Source: Paramecium sonneborni (Eukaryota > Ciliophora > Oligohymenophorea > Peniculida > Parameciidae). Taken from it: DNA of 64,000 nt. The position numbers were made by a program, and so were the translations under genes. The notes beneath the pieces are model-generated. The model was not told the origin of the DNA, did no database searches, and saw nothing but the letters and a program-made list of their open reading frames with translations. Positions 1-13,490 of this stretch are shown here, piece after piece (position 1 is the stretch's first letter; the number at the start of each line of letters is the position of its first letter). The stretch spans positions 1-64,000 of the forward strand of contig CAJJDN010000153.1 in NCBI GenBank assembly GCA_905182985.1. The letters are read 5' to 3'.

Positions 1-32
1 AACCCCAAACCCAAACCCCAACCCCAAACCCA
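1..32. repeat. Macronuclear telomere (mixed C4A2/C3A3)
   Basis: The window opens with alternating CCCCAA and CCCAAA units that stop abruptly at position 32. Mixed G4T2/G3T3 repeats are characteristic of Paramecium telomerase, and the C-rich strand reads 5' to 3' inward, as expected at a left chromosome end. Only about five units are present, so the end is clipped. Confidence 0.95.
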
Positions 33-1178
33 TTATTAATATAAATTAAGATAAGAAAAATATTTAACTTATATTTAAACAACATTTTAATTAATTTTAG
101 AGTATATAATTTATTTAGTCTTTAAATAAAACATATAACATAATCATATACAGTTTTTTCCAACTTAAAACATTTTATATATGCTTTGTGACTTCGAACT
201 GAATAAATCAATTTTAATTTTTAAAAGTTAATCATTTCTACTAATTTATGAATAATTTCCTTTGATTAATTTGAATTAAAAAAACTATAATGATGTCATC
301 CTTAGAGAAAATAAGCCTAATAAAAGAACATTGCTAAATTATTAATTGATTGTATGGAAACATTAAGCTCCATGCAGTTATCAATCAAAAAATATATATC
401 AATCTAAGTTTGGATAAACTTGTAAATTCAAATCTCGCACTTTTATGATTAAATATACAATTTTTTTGAAAAAAGGAAGCAAAAAACTTATTAGATTATA
501 AATAATAATATAATATTTTCTTATATATAATTATTTAAATCAAAAGCCGTAATATGCCTCAATTTTTATTATTGACATATGCTCATACAAGCTGTTTCCT
601 GCTTTGTTATAAAATCTTATTTTAGAAACTAATTAATCATTAAATTTAACAGTTGCTACCCCAGGTTTTACAAGTCCATCAAATATAATTGTTTCTGTTA
701 CTCGATCTGATCCTGTTGTAAAAATTTGTATATCAGTGATTCTTGCATCTAAGTCATACATCCAAAATCTAATTCTGTTTATTTCATAAGTTTATAGAAA
801 TTATATAATTATTTTACCATGTAGATTTACAGCAATATGCCCGATAGAGGATGTTTTAAAATAAAGTAAATTTCTAAGAGGACAATTTTCAAGATTTGAA
901 GCAATGAATAAATTACTTCTAGCAGATTATAAAAAGGCCCCATTATCTTGTTTAGCTACATCTTGATAGTTTCCTCTTATATTTGATTTTATATCCAAAC
1001 CACAAAAATTTATTTAAGTTGAAATTGCATTAGCATCTGAAATTGTAGAGAAATCGGAAAATTTCAAAAGCAATATGAAAAGGAACTATTTCATAGAATT
1101 TTAATTTTTTTAATATTCTTTTTCTTAAATGTCAAGATAATTTATGTTAATTTTTTACTTTATTTTTAAATCTTTATT
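16..1178. repeat. Direct repeat, copy 1 (1163 bp, telomere-proximal)
   Basis: This segment, including part of the telomeric tract, recurs at 1180-2342 at a constant offset of 1164, with a single N between the copies. I saw no mismatch on reading both. A telomeric tract embedded at 1180-1195 and the lone N suggest two overlapping contig ends joined without merging. Besides the small minus-strand gene, bases 33-539 show nothing recognisable and look like AT-rich subtelomere. Confidence 0.9.
540..1094 (-). CDS. Small secreted F5/8 type C-like (galactose-binding-like) protein
   Basis: A single intron-free frame of 184 codons ends in TGA. The start was chosen because the first residues, MKQFLFILLLKF, look like a signal peptide. 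The middle and end resemble the beta-sandwich of discoidin/F5-8C-like domains as in BTBD9-type proteins: hydrophobic strands around the motif INRIRFWMYDLDARITD, followed by an RFYN strand and a final IIKIEAYYGF strand. Several Gln are encoded by TAA. No catalytic residues are evident, so an extracellular ligand-binding or adhesion role is inferred. It lies about 500 bp from the telomere, where variable surface genes often sit. Confidence 0.6.
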
Positions 1179-1179
1179 N

Positions 1180-2342
1180 CCCCAACCCCAAACCCATTAT
1201 TAATATAAATTAAGATAAGAAAAATATTTAACTTATATTTAAACAACATTTTAATTAATTTTAGAGTATATAATTTATTTAGTCTTTAAATAAAACATAT
1301 AACATAATCATATACAGTTTTTTCCAACTTAAAACATTTTATATATGCTTTGTGACTTCGAACTGAATAAATCAATTTTAATTTTTAAAAGTTAATCATT
1401 TCTACTAATTTATGAATAATTTCCTTTGATTAATTTGAATTAAAAAAACTATAATGATGTCATCCTTAGAGAAAATAAGCCTAATAAAAGAACATTGCTA
1501 AATTATTAATTGATTGTATGGAAACATTAAGCTCCATGCAGTTATCAATCAAAAAATATATATCAATCTAAGTTTGGATAAACTTGTAAATTCAAATCTC
1601 GCACTTTTATGATTAAATATACAATTTTTTTGAAAAAAGGAAGCAAAAAACTTATTAGATTATAAATAATAATATAATATTTTCTTATATATAATTATTT
1701 AAATCAAAAGCCGTAATATGCCTCAATTTTTATTATTGACATATGCTCATACAAGCTGTTTCCTGCTTTGTTATAAAATCTTATTTTAGAAACTAATTAA
1801 TCATTAAATTTAACAGTTGCTACCCCAGGTTTTACAAGTCCATCAAATATAATTGTTTCTGTTACTCGATCTGATCCTGTTGTAAAAATTTGTATATCAG
1901 TGATTCTTGCATCTAAGTCATACATCCAAAATCTAATTCTGTTTATTTCATAAGTTTATAGAAATTATATAATTATTTTACCATGTAGATTTACAGCAAT
2001 ATGCCCGATAGAGGATGTTTTAAAATAAAGTAAATTTCTAAGAGGACAATTTTCAAGATTTGAAGCAATGAATAAATTACTTCTAGCAGATTATAAAAAG
2101 GCCCCATTATCTTGTTTAGCTACATCTTGATAGTTTCCTCTTATATTTGATTTTATATCCAAACCACAAAAATTTATTTAAGTTGAAATTGCATTAGCAT
2201 CTGAAATTGTAGAGAAATCGGAAAATTTCAAAAGCAATATGAAAAGGAACTATTTCATAGAATTTTAATTTTTTTAATATTCTTTTTCTTAAATGTCAAG
2301 ATAATTTATGTTAATTTTTTACTTTATTTTTAAATCTTTATT
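1180..2342. repeat. Direct repeat, copy 2 (starts with internal telomeric tract)
   Basis: Second copy of 16-1178. It begins with CCCCAACCCCAAACCC immediately after the N at 1179 and continues into unique sequence after 2342, so this copy is the one joined to the rest of the chromosome. A true tandem duplication is possible but less likely than an assembly artefact. Confidence 0.9.
1704..2258 (-). CDS. Second copy of the secreted F5/8 type C-like gene
   Basis: Same sequence as the gene at 540-1094, shifted by 1164 bases, with identical start, stop and reading frame. If the single-N junction at 1179 is an unmerged overlap, this is the same gene counted twice rather than a paralog. Confidence 0.55.
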
Positions 2343-3390
2343 AAAGAACAACAGGCCTTTATGATAAAATACTATTCTTAATTTTTCATTGTATTTATTT
2401 GAATAAAAATTTAAAGATTAATATTTTTTTTTCCGTATCCTCAAAATTTGAACTAAATGAATTAATAATAATTCCAATTAAATTATATTAAGGAAGCTCC
2501 TGATATTTATAGTATTAATAATTAACGATAAAAATTATCTGTAAGATTGTTAAAAGTTAATAAAACATTAACTAAAAATAATACTTAAATTAATTGAAAA
2601 ATTTTTAAAATGATAATAATAGATACAGAATTTTATTAAAATATTAATTTGAATATAATGCATTATCATTATCATTTTAGAATTAAGTAGTAATTTTATA
2701 AATTATTTTAATAAATGATAATTAATTGAATGCAAATAAATTTAATCTAGTCTTTTCACTTACATTAATATTCATTGAATAATTTTTTAATTTAAATTTC
2801 TAACATTTTTTTTGTCATGAGTATCAATATATCATTAATATTTAGATAAGTAACCGTTTTTGTGAATTAAATATATATAAATCTTATTCATATAGTAAAA
2901 TTTCCATACTCTTAACAAATGGGGTTCAGTTTTATAAAATAGTTTTCAATAAATTTTTCTTTATTATACATGTTGTAATATTTAAAACATTAAATGAAAA
3001 ATCAAATTTGTATTTTTGTTGCATTTAAGCTTCGAAACAAATACAATTTTATTATGTATAAAAATAGATTAAGGTAAAATCATTTAATAATAAATTTATG
3101 ACATTTAATTATTATAATTGTTAACGGTAATTAAAATTTTCTATCAATTCTAACAGGTATCTTATCTCTTTAGTTTTTTTCTATTTAATTCCATGTTAGA
3201 TATTGTTGTTAAGTAACTTTATTTTTATAATTTATTAAAATCTCTTTTTTTTAATACTTTATTCCATAAACTTTTCCAATTTTTAAACACCCTTTTGATT
3301 GATTAATTTTAATTCCTTTATTCTTATACTTTGAGTTTTATTTATTTTTTACTTATAGAAAGAAGAATTTTATTATTAAAGAATCAAAAA
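2343..3390. other. Subtelomeric AT-rich spacer without a gene
   Basis: Very AT-rich sequence with frequent TGA in all frames. I found no frame with protein-like composition and no repeat or structured element. It probably holds the 5' flank of the giant gene that starts near 3391. Confidence 0.5.
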
Positions 3391-6300
3391 ATGATTGATT
3401 CATGGTATTTAATAATTAAAAGATATTATAAATTATTTAATTTTAAATCCTTTTACAATTAAAAATAAATTGCAGCAGATGTATTTGCATTAAAGTTTAA
3501 ATCTAAACAAGCTCTTTATAGTAATATTATTATTTTAAGGACCTTTATAATGCTTAGCTTCATTTTCTAATTATAATGAAGCCATATTAACAAAAAGTGC
3601 AGAAAGTTATATATAGGAAATAAATATGGGAAATTTAGATGAAGGAGATACTTATGGATTAGGATTCTGGAGTATGAGTATACCTTTGCTTAATCATGAG
3701 TCAAACAAAGATTTCGATAATCCATACGATTCTTTAAAAATTGAATATGGTTAGATGTTATTATTGGTAAGAGATATTGAAGCAAATTCAAACATTCTTT
3801 TAGTCTATAAATTATTAGATTATGAAAATTTGAAGGTGTTACATTAAATAAGATTAATGAATAATGATTAAGATGAGATTCTTTAATATGAATTTAAAAG
3901 TTTAGAATATGAAGGAATTTGGATATTTCATTTAATCTTAATATAACCGTAACTTAAAATGATCATAATTGAGATTAATGGATAACCAAAAAAATAAACT
4001 CAAATACTAACCAAAATTCAATAAAATTTATAAATTATTTTAGGAGGCAGAGGATATGTAATATATTAAAAATATAAAGATAAATGATTTAAACTTAAAC
4101 ACATTCAAAGGTTTATTGTCTCAAATGATTTTTTTGCCAAACTTATTTTATTCAGATTCTATTTTTTAAGTTATAATTAATGATTGTTAAATCCCTCCAA
4201 AATACACAGATGAACAAATTGTAAATATTGTACCTGGATTTAAAATATTTGATGGTGTTTAAGCTTAATAACATTTTATAGAACATTACGGAAATAAATA
4301 CTGTTTAACAGGTTGGGTAAAATATTTAATTAATGATATCAACGAATAAAAATATATTTTATTAAGAATGACTGGGTTTTTAAATTATAATTAATAGAAG
4401 TAATTGGGTGATGAATTATTTAAACTTGAAGTTTTTTTTTCGAAAAGAAACCCAGAATAAACTTATATGATAATATTTACAGATGCTTATAGTATGCCAG
4501 TTTAATAATCCTTTTAAGAATAGTTTCATTAAACATTCAAAGAATCTCAAAATACTAATTATGATATTTATTAATCAAAAAGAATATTTTAGGATTTGAA
4601 TAATTTCTAATATTATGAAGGATTACAGAAATGGCATTACATTTAATATGAATATGGTCGAAGTAATTTTTAAGAAAAATTGCTTTTTTAAGGTTAATTT
4701 TATAATGAGTTAGGATTAATAAAAGAAAGAATGGGAAATGATATTTTTGGTGGATCATTTACAAATAGTAGATATAATATATTTTTTGGGAGTGATAATT
4801 ATAATAATTAGTTTTTATAAGCTGAAATAGTTGATTTTCAAATAAGATATAATTATAATGATGACAAAGAATTAGATTTAAGTATAGTATAAATAATATA
4901 ATTTAGAATGTCATTATTCATGTTTAACTTGTAAAGGACCTTTATAAAATGATTGTTTAAGTTGTGATGAAAATTCTCATAGATATTATTAGAGTGAAAA
5001 ATATGAATGTAATTGTAATGAAGGATATTTTGAATTTGAATTAGGATTTTGTACAAATTAATTTATATCTTTTGTTTAATTAAATGAAATGAGTATAAAT
5101 AATAATAGAATATGTCCACTTGGATATTTCAGATTACCAATAGATGGAGATTAGTATGAATGTAAATAATGGTAATGAATAATATAAAATAATGTAGTCC
5201 ATAATCTATAACTTAATAAAATATACTTTGTGCAGAGTGTTTTTGGTATTATAAAACTTGGTATTTAAAACCAACATGCAAATATGATTATATAAAGATT
5301 TTATATAGATTAAATGATGAAGCCTATTAATTAGTTAAAAGAGATCCTATTTATTATGATGTTTATTCTATTGGTTTAGATTATGAATTAGATTTACATC
5401 CAGAACTTGAAGATTATTGTGAAGATTAAAAAGAAATGTATTAAAGTTGTTTTGACTTTAAATTTTATCATTTAGGTAGTTATAGATTCCTAAAGTGTAA
5501 ATCAAATTATTTAATAGATCCTGATTCACACTAATGTTTAAAATTTTACTAAAATTGTCCAATATATGATAGTTTCGGATATTGTTATGGATGTTATCCA
5601 GGATAGTACTTAATTTTTGGTGGTTGTTTAAAATGTCCAAATGAATGTTTAACTTGTGAAAATGATGGATATGATCAACCATTATGTAACTCATGTACTG
5701 AATCTTATGGTTTAATTGATAATTAATGTTAATAATGTGGTTAATTTTGTTAAAGTTGTTAAACTTATTATGATACATTTTTAGGTTATTAATATTTAAA
5801 ATGTTATAGATGCATAGATGATTCTCAATATTTTTTATCATTTGATGCATAAAATTGTTTAATAAATTAAATTACTAATTGTACTTATGCTTTCTAAGTA
5901 ATTAAAAATGATTTCACTAAAAATACTTTAGATTTTCATTTTTAACCATAATTTGATAAAAGTTTAATTTTGACATTATGTGCAAAATGTAATAAGTATT
6001 ATGTATTTACATTTCAAACTAATGAATGTATTAAAGATAACATTACAGAAGATTGTGAAATAGGAATTGGTTAACTTAATCCAATTGATCAATCCTTAGA
6101 TTAAGTAATTTGTTTAAGTTCATCATTGTATCAAAATGATATTGTATAATTTACTTAAGATTGCATTAATTTAAATTGTTAAGTCTGTTTAGAAACTGAT
6201 ATTCTTCATTTTTTTACTTGTTTAAAATGTTAATAAGGATATTACATAGAAAAACCATCAGGTCAATGTTTGCAATGTCCAAAAGAGCTTAAATGCAAGA

Positions 6301-9300
6301 CATGCTCTTTTTCAAATTCTTTATATAAGGATTCATGGAAAAATTAAATTAGAGCTTTTTATAGAAAATATATAGAAATTCTAAACACTCATTTATATAA
6401 TGTATTTGGTGAAAGCTAAAATACAAATGATTATGTAATTTTATGTGAGACATGTATAGATGGGTATCAATTACATAATCAATAATGTATTCCATATTGT
6501 TAAGAAACTTGTTAATTATGTTTAATTTAAAATAATTAATTTATTTGTGTATAATGTCACTCTGAATAAAAAGGAAAAAAATTAACTTTAATAAATAATT
6601 AATGTATTGAATGTCCTGATAATTGTGCTCTTTGTAGAATTAGAACAGATACTGAGATCTCTTTAATTAATCCACTTTTTCAAAATTAGAAATATTAAAA
6701 ATATACTCATTAGTGTTTGAAAAGTTTTGATGATTAAAAATATTATTATGATGAAGATTTAGGTTTATTTATAGAGTGTTTATAACAAGAAAATGGTAAT
6801 GGTTGCTTTAAATAATTAATAATAGAAATTAATTTATATAGTGATCAATAATAATATTATAGCGACCTTAATTCATTAGAAGATGAAAAATCTAGGATTA
6901 AATTTAAAAAAGAAAATATAATTTTAGAACGATTGGTTGGTTATGGTAATGGCTTAACAGAAGTAATATGATTTAATTTATTGTTAGTTTTCAGACGAAT
7001 AGTTTTACACATTAGCTAATTCAAAGATCATCAAATCTTTAATTATTAAAATTAAAAATAAAGGTTAAAATTTCAGTTTATACTTTGATGGAAAAATTAA
7101 ATAAACTTTTTCTGAAAACATATTTTCTCTTATGTATTTTTATATTATTTCTATTTAGCAATGTTGAAATTGAATTCAATTTTAAGCCCTCAGCAGTCTT
7201 GATTGTTCATAAAAATTTTGAAATAATAAACTTTAGTAAAATCACTTTTTCAGGGTTTATAATTTAAGCAGCTTCTCTTTAATTATAATAAAGATTTTAC
7301 TTTTAAAGTCTTTTCCCTTAAACAGTAATTTTGGATTAAATTACTTTTCAAATTTTTAATGAATTAATTAACTCTGTAGCTTTTCAATTTCATTTACTTA
7401 ATTTAAAATTCCTTTAATTTACTAATTTAATAATTAATAAAGCCTTTATTGATTAGGCTGAATGCTTTATGAAAGTGGAATATACTTTATTTCCTAAGTC
7501 ATTGATATTTAAAAATATCAAAATAAAAGATTGTGTTATTGATAATTTAATTATATTTGATTTAGGATTGAATGAAGGAGATTATATAGAATTTGATAAC
7601 ATCACTTTAAATTCTAATTTCTCAAACTCAGAATTTATTAGGGCAAGTTAATTTAATGAATCTGGAGAGCTCAAAATGACAAATTTTAATTTAACTAGTA
7701 ACATTTATCATTCTGAAAATTTTTTTAATTTAAAAGGTATTGGTAAATTAAATATAAATTAATTTGACATGAGATCTTCAATTTTAACTAAATCAACTAT
7801 AATTTTATTAAATAGATAGAGTCATTTAGAAAATATTTATTTTACAGATAATTAATTCTTAAATTAATCATTCGGAATCATAAATAGTGATTACAATGAT
7901 TAGATAATTGTATAAACATTTTCAAATCTTTTTTTTTTAAATAATTAATATGATAGTCTAATAAAGTTTATATACCTAAAAAAATACTCAAGTAAAACAT
8001 AGAATGTTACAATCAAATATTTAAATTAGATTAATAATAATTTTAGAAGCAATTAATTAAACTATAATAGAAAATAAGTAGATTTTTCATTAATAACATT
8101 ACAATATGATGTAGTAGAAATTTTTAATTTTTATATTGATCGTGGTTATGGTTTAAATGATCTTTCTATTTATGATTGTAAGAAAATTAAGATTCAATCA
8201 GGAATTATTGAATAAAATAAATTTAGATTTTTGGGTTTACATAAATACTTAAGTTGTCAATTAAAATACGTTAAAGCCTTATATTATTCGACAACAATTA
8301 ATATAATTTCATCTTAATTGACTGAAATTTAAAATGTAACCTTTTCTAAACTCATATCATCTAATTTTCCAATAATTTCTATAAGTTCTGCTGATTTAAT
8401 TATTCTGAATTAGAATGAAGAAGTTTATTTAAAAGACTTAATATTTAATTAAAACTTAGTTATAAAAACTGAATTACTATTTCAAACTTCTCTAATATCA
8501 ATTCAATCAAGTCAATATGGTAGAATAGAAGCAGAAAATATTAATTTACTTGGTAATATTTTACATGTTTATATTTAAAATGATTACATAAAGACAGCTG
8601 GATTATTAATATTTAATTGTCCTTTTTGTTAAATTTATTTGATTAATTAATAAATTTAAAATAATATAATAACAAATTGTAGTTCTAATATTATTTATAT
8701 TGAAGCTCAAACTTTAGAGATAAGAAATAGTTTGTTTAATAAGAATAATATTTTTAATTATTAGATATTATAACCTCATATATTATGGGGGTTTACAAGT
8801 AGAATATCATAATAAATTATTGAATCTGTATTTTAAACAAAATCATAATCTGGAATTGGATAAATTAATGCCTAATAAATAAAAATTATAAATAATAATT
8901 TTTTTAAGTCTTTCGGATCATTAGGTGGATGTTTTTCTATTTTTCCTTAAGCTATTTCAAACATTTCAATAATAAACAATAAATTTGAAGAAATTTAAAC
9001 ATAGTTTTATAAAGAAATAGAATAAGGAGCAGGAATTTATATTGATGGTTCATCATCTGCTTCACTTTTAATTGAGATTATTAATAATACTGCTAAGAAT
9101 ATATTTTGTAGATAATTGGGAGGATTTCTATATTTAAAATCGAATATTTCCTCAGCAATCTTAAATATTTAAAATCTTTATTTATAGGATATTTATGCAC
9201 AATAAGGCTCTGCATTTTATATTTAGTATTCAAAATTTGTGTCAGATTAATAAGTTTTAAATTTAAAAAATTTATAAGTAATTAATTCATATGATGGATA

Positions 9301-12300
9301 CATTTCATTTTTAAATAAATTTAGTGAAATACCAAAATCATAAGAATTGAATTCCCTTACTAATAGTAGATCCTTAATTTATTTAGAATATGGATCACTA
9401 ATTTAAGTTTAAGATATTAAAATTAATAATCTAATGTTAGAATCCTTCATTATATTAATATCTATTAATCATGCTTATTTATCTGATGTTTATATTAAAA
9501 ATTCGTTTATCAATAATAATTTGATAACAATAACTCCATTTTCCAGTATTTATATATAAATTTATTATTATAGCTTAATCACTTCAATTAATTCTTAATA
9601 ATCTCTAATTTACTAATATAACAACTAGATTTTACTTTAATAATTTAACATGTAAAATTTAGAACATCAAAATTGATAATATAATTTATTAATGTTTAAA
9701 TTATATCTAAAGTGCCCCTTTGATCTTATCAAATGAAGATTAATATTAAGATGATAATTAGAATGCTTTTTGCATTTATGATTAATTTAAATAATATGTA
9801 GTAACTTAAAATTCAGGATTAATTCTACTACATGATTTAAAATCTTAAGACTAAATATCAATTGTTTAACTTTTTCTAATTCATATTGATTGTTCAATTT
9901 GTGATTATGGCTTAATTAGTTTTAATTATTAAAGTAATGAATTAATAGCTTAATAATAATAAATTACATCTCTATATGTACAAAATTCTAAGTGTGGAAA
10001 TTTGGGATGTTTAAATTTATATAAGCCTAATAAAAATAGTAATCGAATTCTCAATTAATAAGATATTTTTTCTTTAAATTATGAATTCATTATAAAAAAT
10101 TTTATTTGTTAATATAACTTTGGTTATTAAGGAACTTGTTTAAGAATAAATTATATTTCTATATTAGTCTAAAATAGTAACTTTTAGTATAATTAAGCAG
10201 CTTTTGAAGGCGGCTCAATATATATTAAAGGAAATCAAAACTTTATTCTTGAAAATACGATAATTTAATTTAATAATGCATCTTATGGAGGAGGTTTGTA
10301 TTTATAAGATTAGATTGGAATGAATTATGAAAAAAGTAAAACTAAGATTTTAAGAAATCATGCTAGAATTTATAGTGATAACGTTGCTTCATCTCCTTAA
10401 AAACTGAAAATCTAAATTAAATAAAATTCTTTTCTTTTAAAAACAAAAACTATTATAGGAAATTCTACAATGAAAATACAAGAATTAAACATAGATCCAT
10501 ATAAAAGCATTAATGGAAAATAATTACAATTTCTCTAATTACCTACAGGATAGAAAATAAATGAATATTAAATTTTTGATTGGAAAAACAAGATTTATTT
10601 AAATCCATTTTTGACTTTTAAAATCTTTGCTTTAGGAGAAGATATAAATAATATTAATAATCTTGAAAATTCTTATTGCACTATTTAAAGTAGAAGAATT
10701 AATATATCTGAAAAAGAAGATGAAAATTAATAAAAATTTACAAATAATTATACAAGTATTCGAAAGATTTATTATAATACTTCAACATAAAATTATAATC
10801 TAGATGAAATGATAATATATTTTGATAATTAATCCCCAGAAGAAATAGTACTTTAATTGTAAATTATGTGTAATTCAATAAAAGTTCCTATATATAGTAA
10901 TTAATATCCATTTGAAATTATTGATTATCATTCTAATTATATGTTAAGAGTTAATATAAAGACTTATGATTGTTAATTTGGTGAAATCAAAAATAGAACT
11001 ACTTAATCTTGTTAAAAATGTGATTCTAATTAAGATATGTTTTCTTTAACATTAAATTCTGAAAAATGTGAAGTAAAAGATGATTTTTCAACATTATCTG
11101 TTGAGAATAATTAACTTATTTTAAGAGCTGGATATTGGAGACCTTATTTTGATACAATAAAGATAAGTTTTTGTCTTAATTTAGATTCAAATTGTTTAGG
11201 AGGTATATATGAAGGAGATAACTCTTGTTACATTGGTCACATTGGATCATTATGTGAATAATGTGATTTATATAATATTAGAGGAAATGGATAATATTCA
11301 GTAATTAAGAAATTTATATGTGGTCCATGTATTGAAAAAGATAGAAATATTATTCTTATCCTTGGAATTATTATTTTCACACTCATATTTCTTTTAATTT
11401 CTGTTTCAGGAAATATTAAAACGATTGAAAATTGTACAAAATATTAACCTTTTAAAATATTGAAAAGCTCAATTTATTTAAATAAAAATTAATCAGGAAT
11501 GTTAATTAAGATATTAACCAATTATTTTTAAATAATCGTGGCTATTACTACATTTTAATTGTAATTATCAGAGGGTTTAAATAGTTCATTAGAAATTGTA
11601 GGAAATCCTTTATAAACAACTTCTTATTCTCTTGATTGCTTTTTAGCAGCTTTATCAGATTTTGAAATATAATACATAAGAATGATATGGTAAATGGCCT
11701 TACCTGTGATATATGTTACCATTTTTATTGGTTTCTATTTCTTAACATATAAAATAAGAAATATTAAGTTTAATCCAAGTGTTATAACAACAACTTTCAT
11801 TTACATTTACTGCTATTTTTAACCAAATTTAATTAATGGATTTATTGAATTAGTTTCTTATAGAAACATATCTGGTTTTAAATGGATTTAAGCAAATGTT
11901 TCATAAAGATATGATTCAGCTTATCATACAAAATGGATATTCTAATTTTGTTTACCATTTATTCTATTATTTGCTATAGTCATTCCAAGCTTTTTCTTTT
12001 TTGGGCTTTATTCCAACAAAGAAAAACTTGAAAAAAAAAATATAAGGTTGCTATGGGGTTACTTATATAATGAATATAAAAAAGAAGCATATTTTTGGGA
12101 GTTAATTAAAATTGTAGAAAAAGAATTAATTATACTTTCTCTTCTTTATTATTAAGATAGTGTAGTTGCAAAAGGTGTACTTGTTCTATTTATTACTTAT
12201 TTATATTAAGAATTAAATGAATATTATAAACCATATATTTTAAATAAACTAAACAAATTGGATTATTATTCTACTAACATTTGTATGATTACCATTGGAT

Positions 12301-12767
12301 TAGCTATTGGAATTTATATTTCTTAATAAACTAAAATTATAGAACTCCAAATCATTTTTTTATTTATTATAGCTTTATTAAACTTAGTATTTCTCAATTA
12401 AATCATAACAAAAATAATAATGGAATATATTAAAGAATATGAAATCTATTTTGATAAAATAAAAGATTTTATCAAATTAAAATTTCCTTTTTATTATTAG
12501 AATCATCTATGGTTAAGAAGATATTTAAAAAATAGAGTTGAAGAAAGAAAAAATGTTTAAAAACTGTTTCTAAAATTAAAATTATTTGGAATCCCATTAG
12601 CAAAAAATTAAATTTAAATAAGACAAAAATATCTTTCATAAAGTATTGACAAAAAAAATTTTTAATTTATTGATTATATTCAAATATAAAAACCTGAGAC
12701 TTTAGATTTATATAATAAAACTTCCCAATAGAGAATGATAAATCTTCAATCATTTCCTGATGTATGA
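3391..12767 (+). CDS. Giant multipass surface protein: Cys-rich, beta-helix-like and TM domains
   Basis: About 3,080 residues under the ciliate code, ending GAT GTA TGA. Order, with approximate residues: an N-terminal region (1-490); furin/EGF-like Cys-rich repeats with CxxC pairs (CHYSCLTCKG; about 500-1085); a long Asn/Ile/Ser-rich stretch resembling pectin-lyase-type beta-helix repeats (about 1220-2320); a second Cys-rich segment with CEQCD; then about eight hydrophobic segments (11340-12420) and a basic tail. Introns deduced from frame changes include 4060-4081, 4872-4896, 6969-6993 and 7131-7155. This matches a large ciliate family of uncharacterised surface proteins; function is unknown. 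The start is uncertain because no clear signal peptide follows the ATG at 3391, and an upstream exon is possible. Confidence 0.75.
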
Positions 12768-13490
12768 ATTATAATAAAAATGATCATTTATGATATATTC
12801 TAAATTATTTTTTTTTAATATAATTCTTTAAAATCACTCATAATATTAATTGGATTTAATATATAATTAAGATCATAACGAAGTAATTCTCATTTTATTT
12901 TTTTAGATCTTTCTATTCAAATTTATTAAATTATTTTTTATGATTTTATTGTAAAACAATTTTTTTGAATCTGTAATCAAATATGATAAATTTCTTGAAT
13001 AAAATGTACTAAATAAAAGATTCAAATGAATGGATATATTTCTATAATAATTATTGTATGTGATAAAATTCTAGAGAAATTTAATTAGAAAAACTAAAGA
13101 TTAATTGAAAAGAAACCAAATGATTATATTTCAATTTTTGTTTCAAATAATAATCAAACAAAAATATGGAGTAAATAAAATTATTCAATCTTTCCGGGAA
13201 TCCCTCATTCTTGATTAAAAAAACATTCAGAATTTGTATCCTAAATTGTAAATAAATTAATTTAATCTATAAAATTAATATAATAATTCACTCTACAATT
13301 TAGTTAATATAAATTCTATAAATTTAAAGGACTAATAAATTTAGCCATAATAAGAAATAGGTATAAAAAATACAAATACAATTAAGTTAATAAAGCTGAT
13401 ATAAATTAGTAATGAAGAAATTAATAAGAGATAATTAGAAAGTAAAAGATAAAGAATCATTGACCCTTAGTCTTATTCAAAATTTTTTCA
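12768..13490. other. AT-rich intergenic region, no gene seen
   Basis: Downstream of the giant gene. Only short open stretches occur, including a Gln/Lys/Asn-rich one near 13340-13440 that lacks any recognisable motif and may be chance at this base composition. It leads into the minisatellite. Confidence 0.5.

Noticed and set aside
1..2342. True tandem duplication of a subtelomeric gene
   Set aside because: The single N, the perfect identity and the telomeric tract at the start of copy 2 favour an unmerged overlap; kept only as an alternative.
4555..5850. Three minus-strand frames rich in Ile, Asn and His
   Set aside because: They are antisense to the Cys-rich part of the giant plus-strand gene, which is open throughout in the ciliate code.
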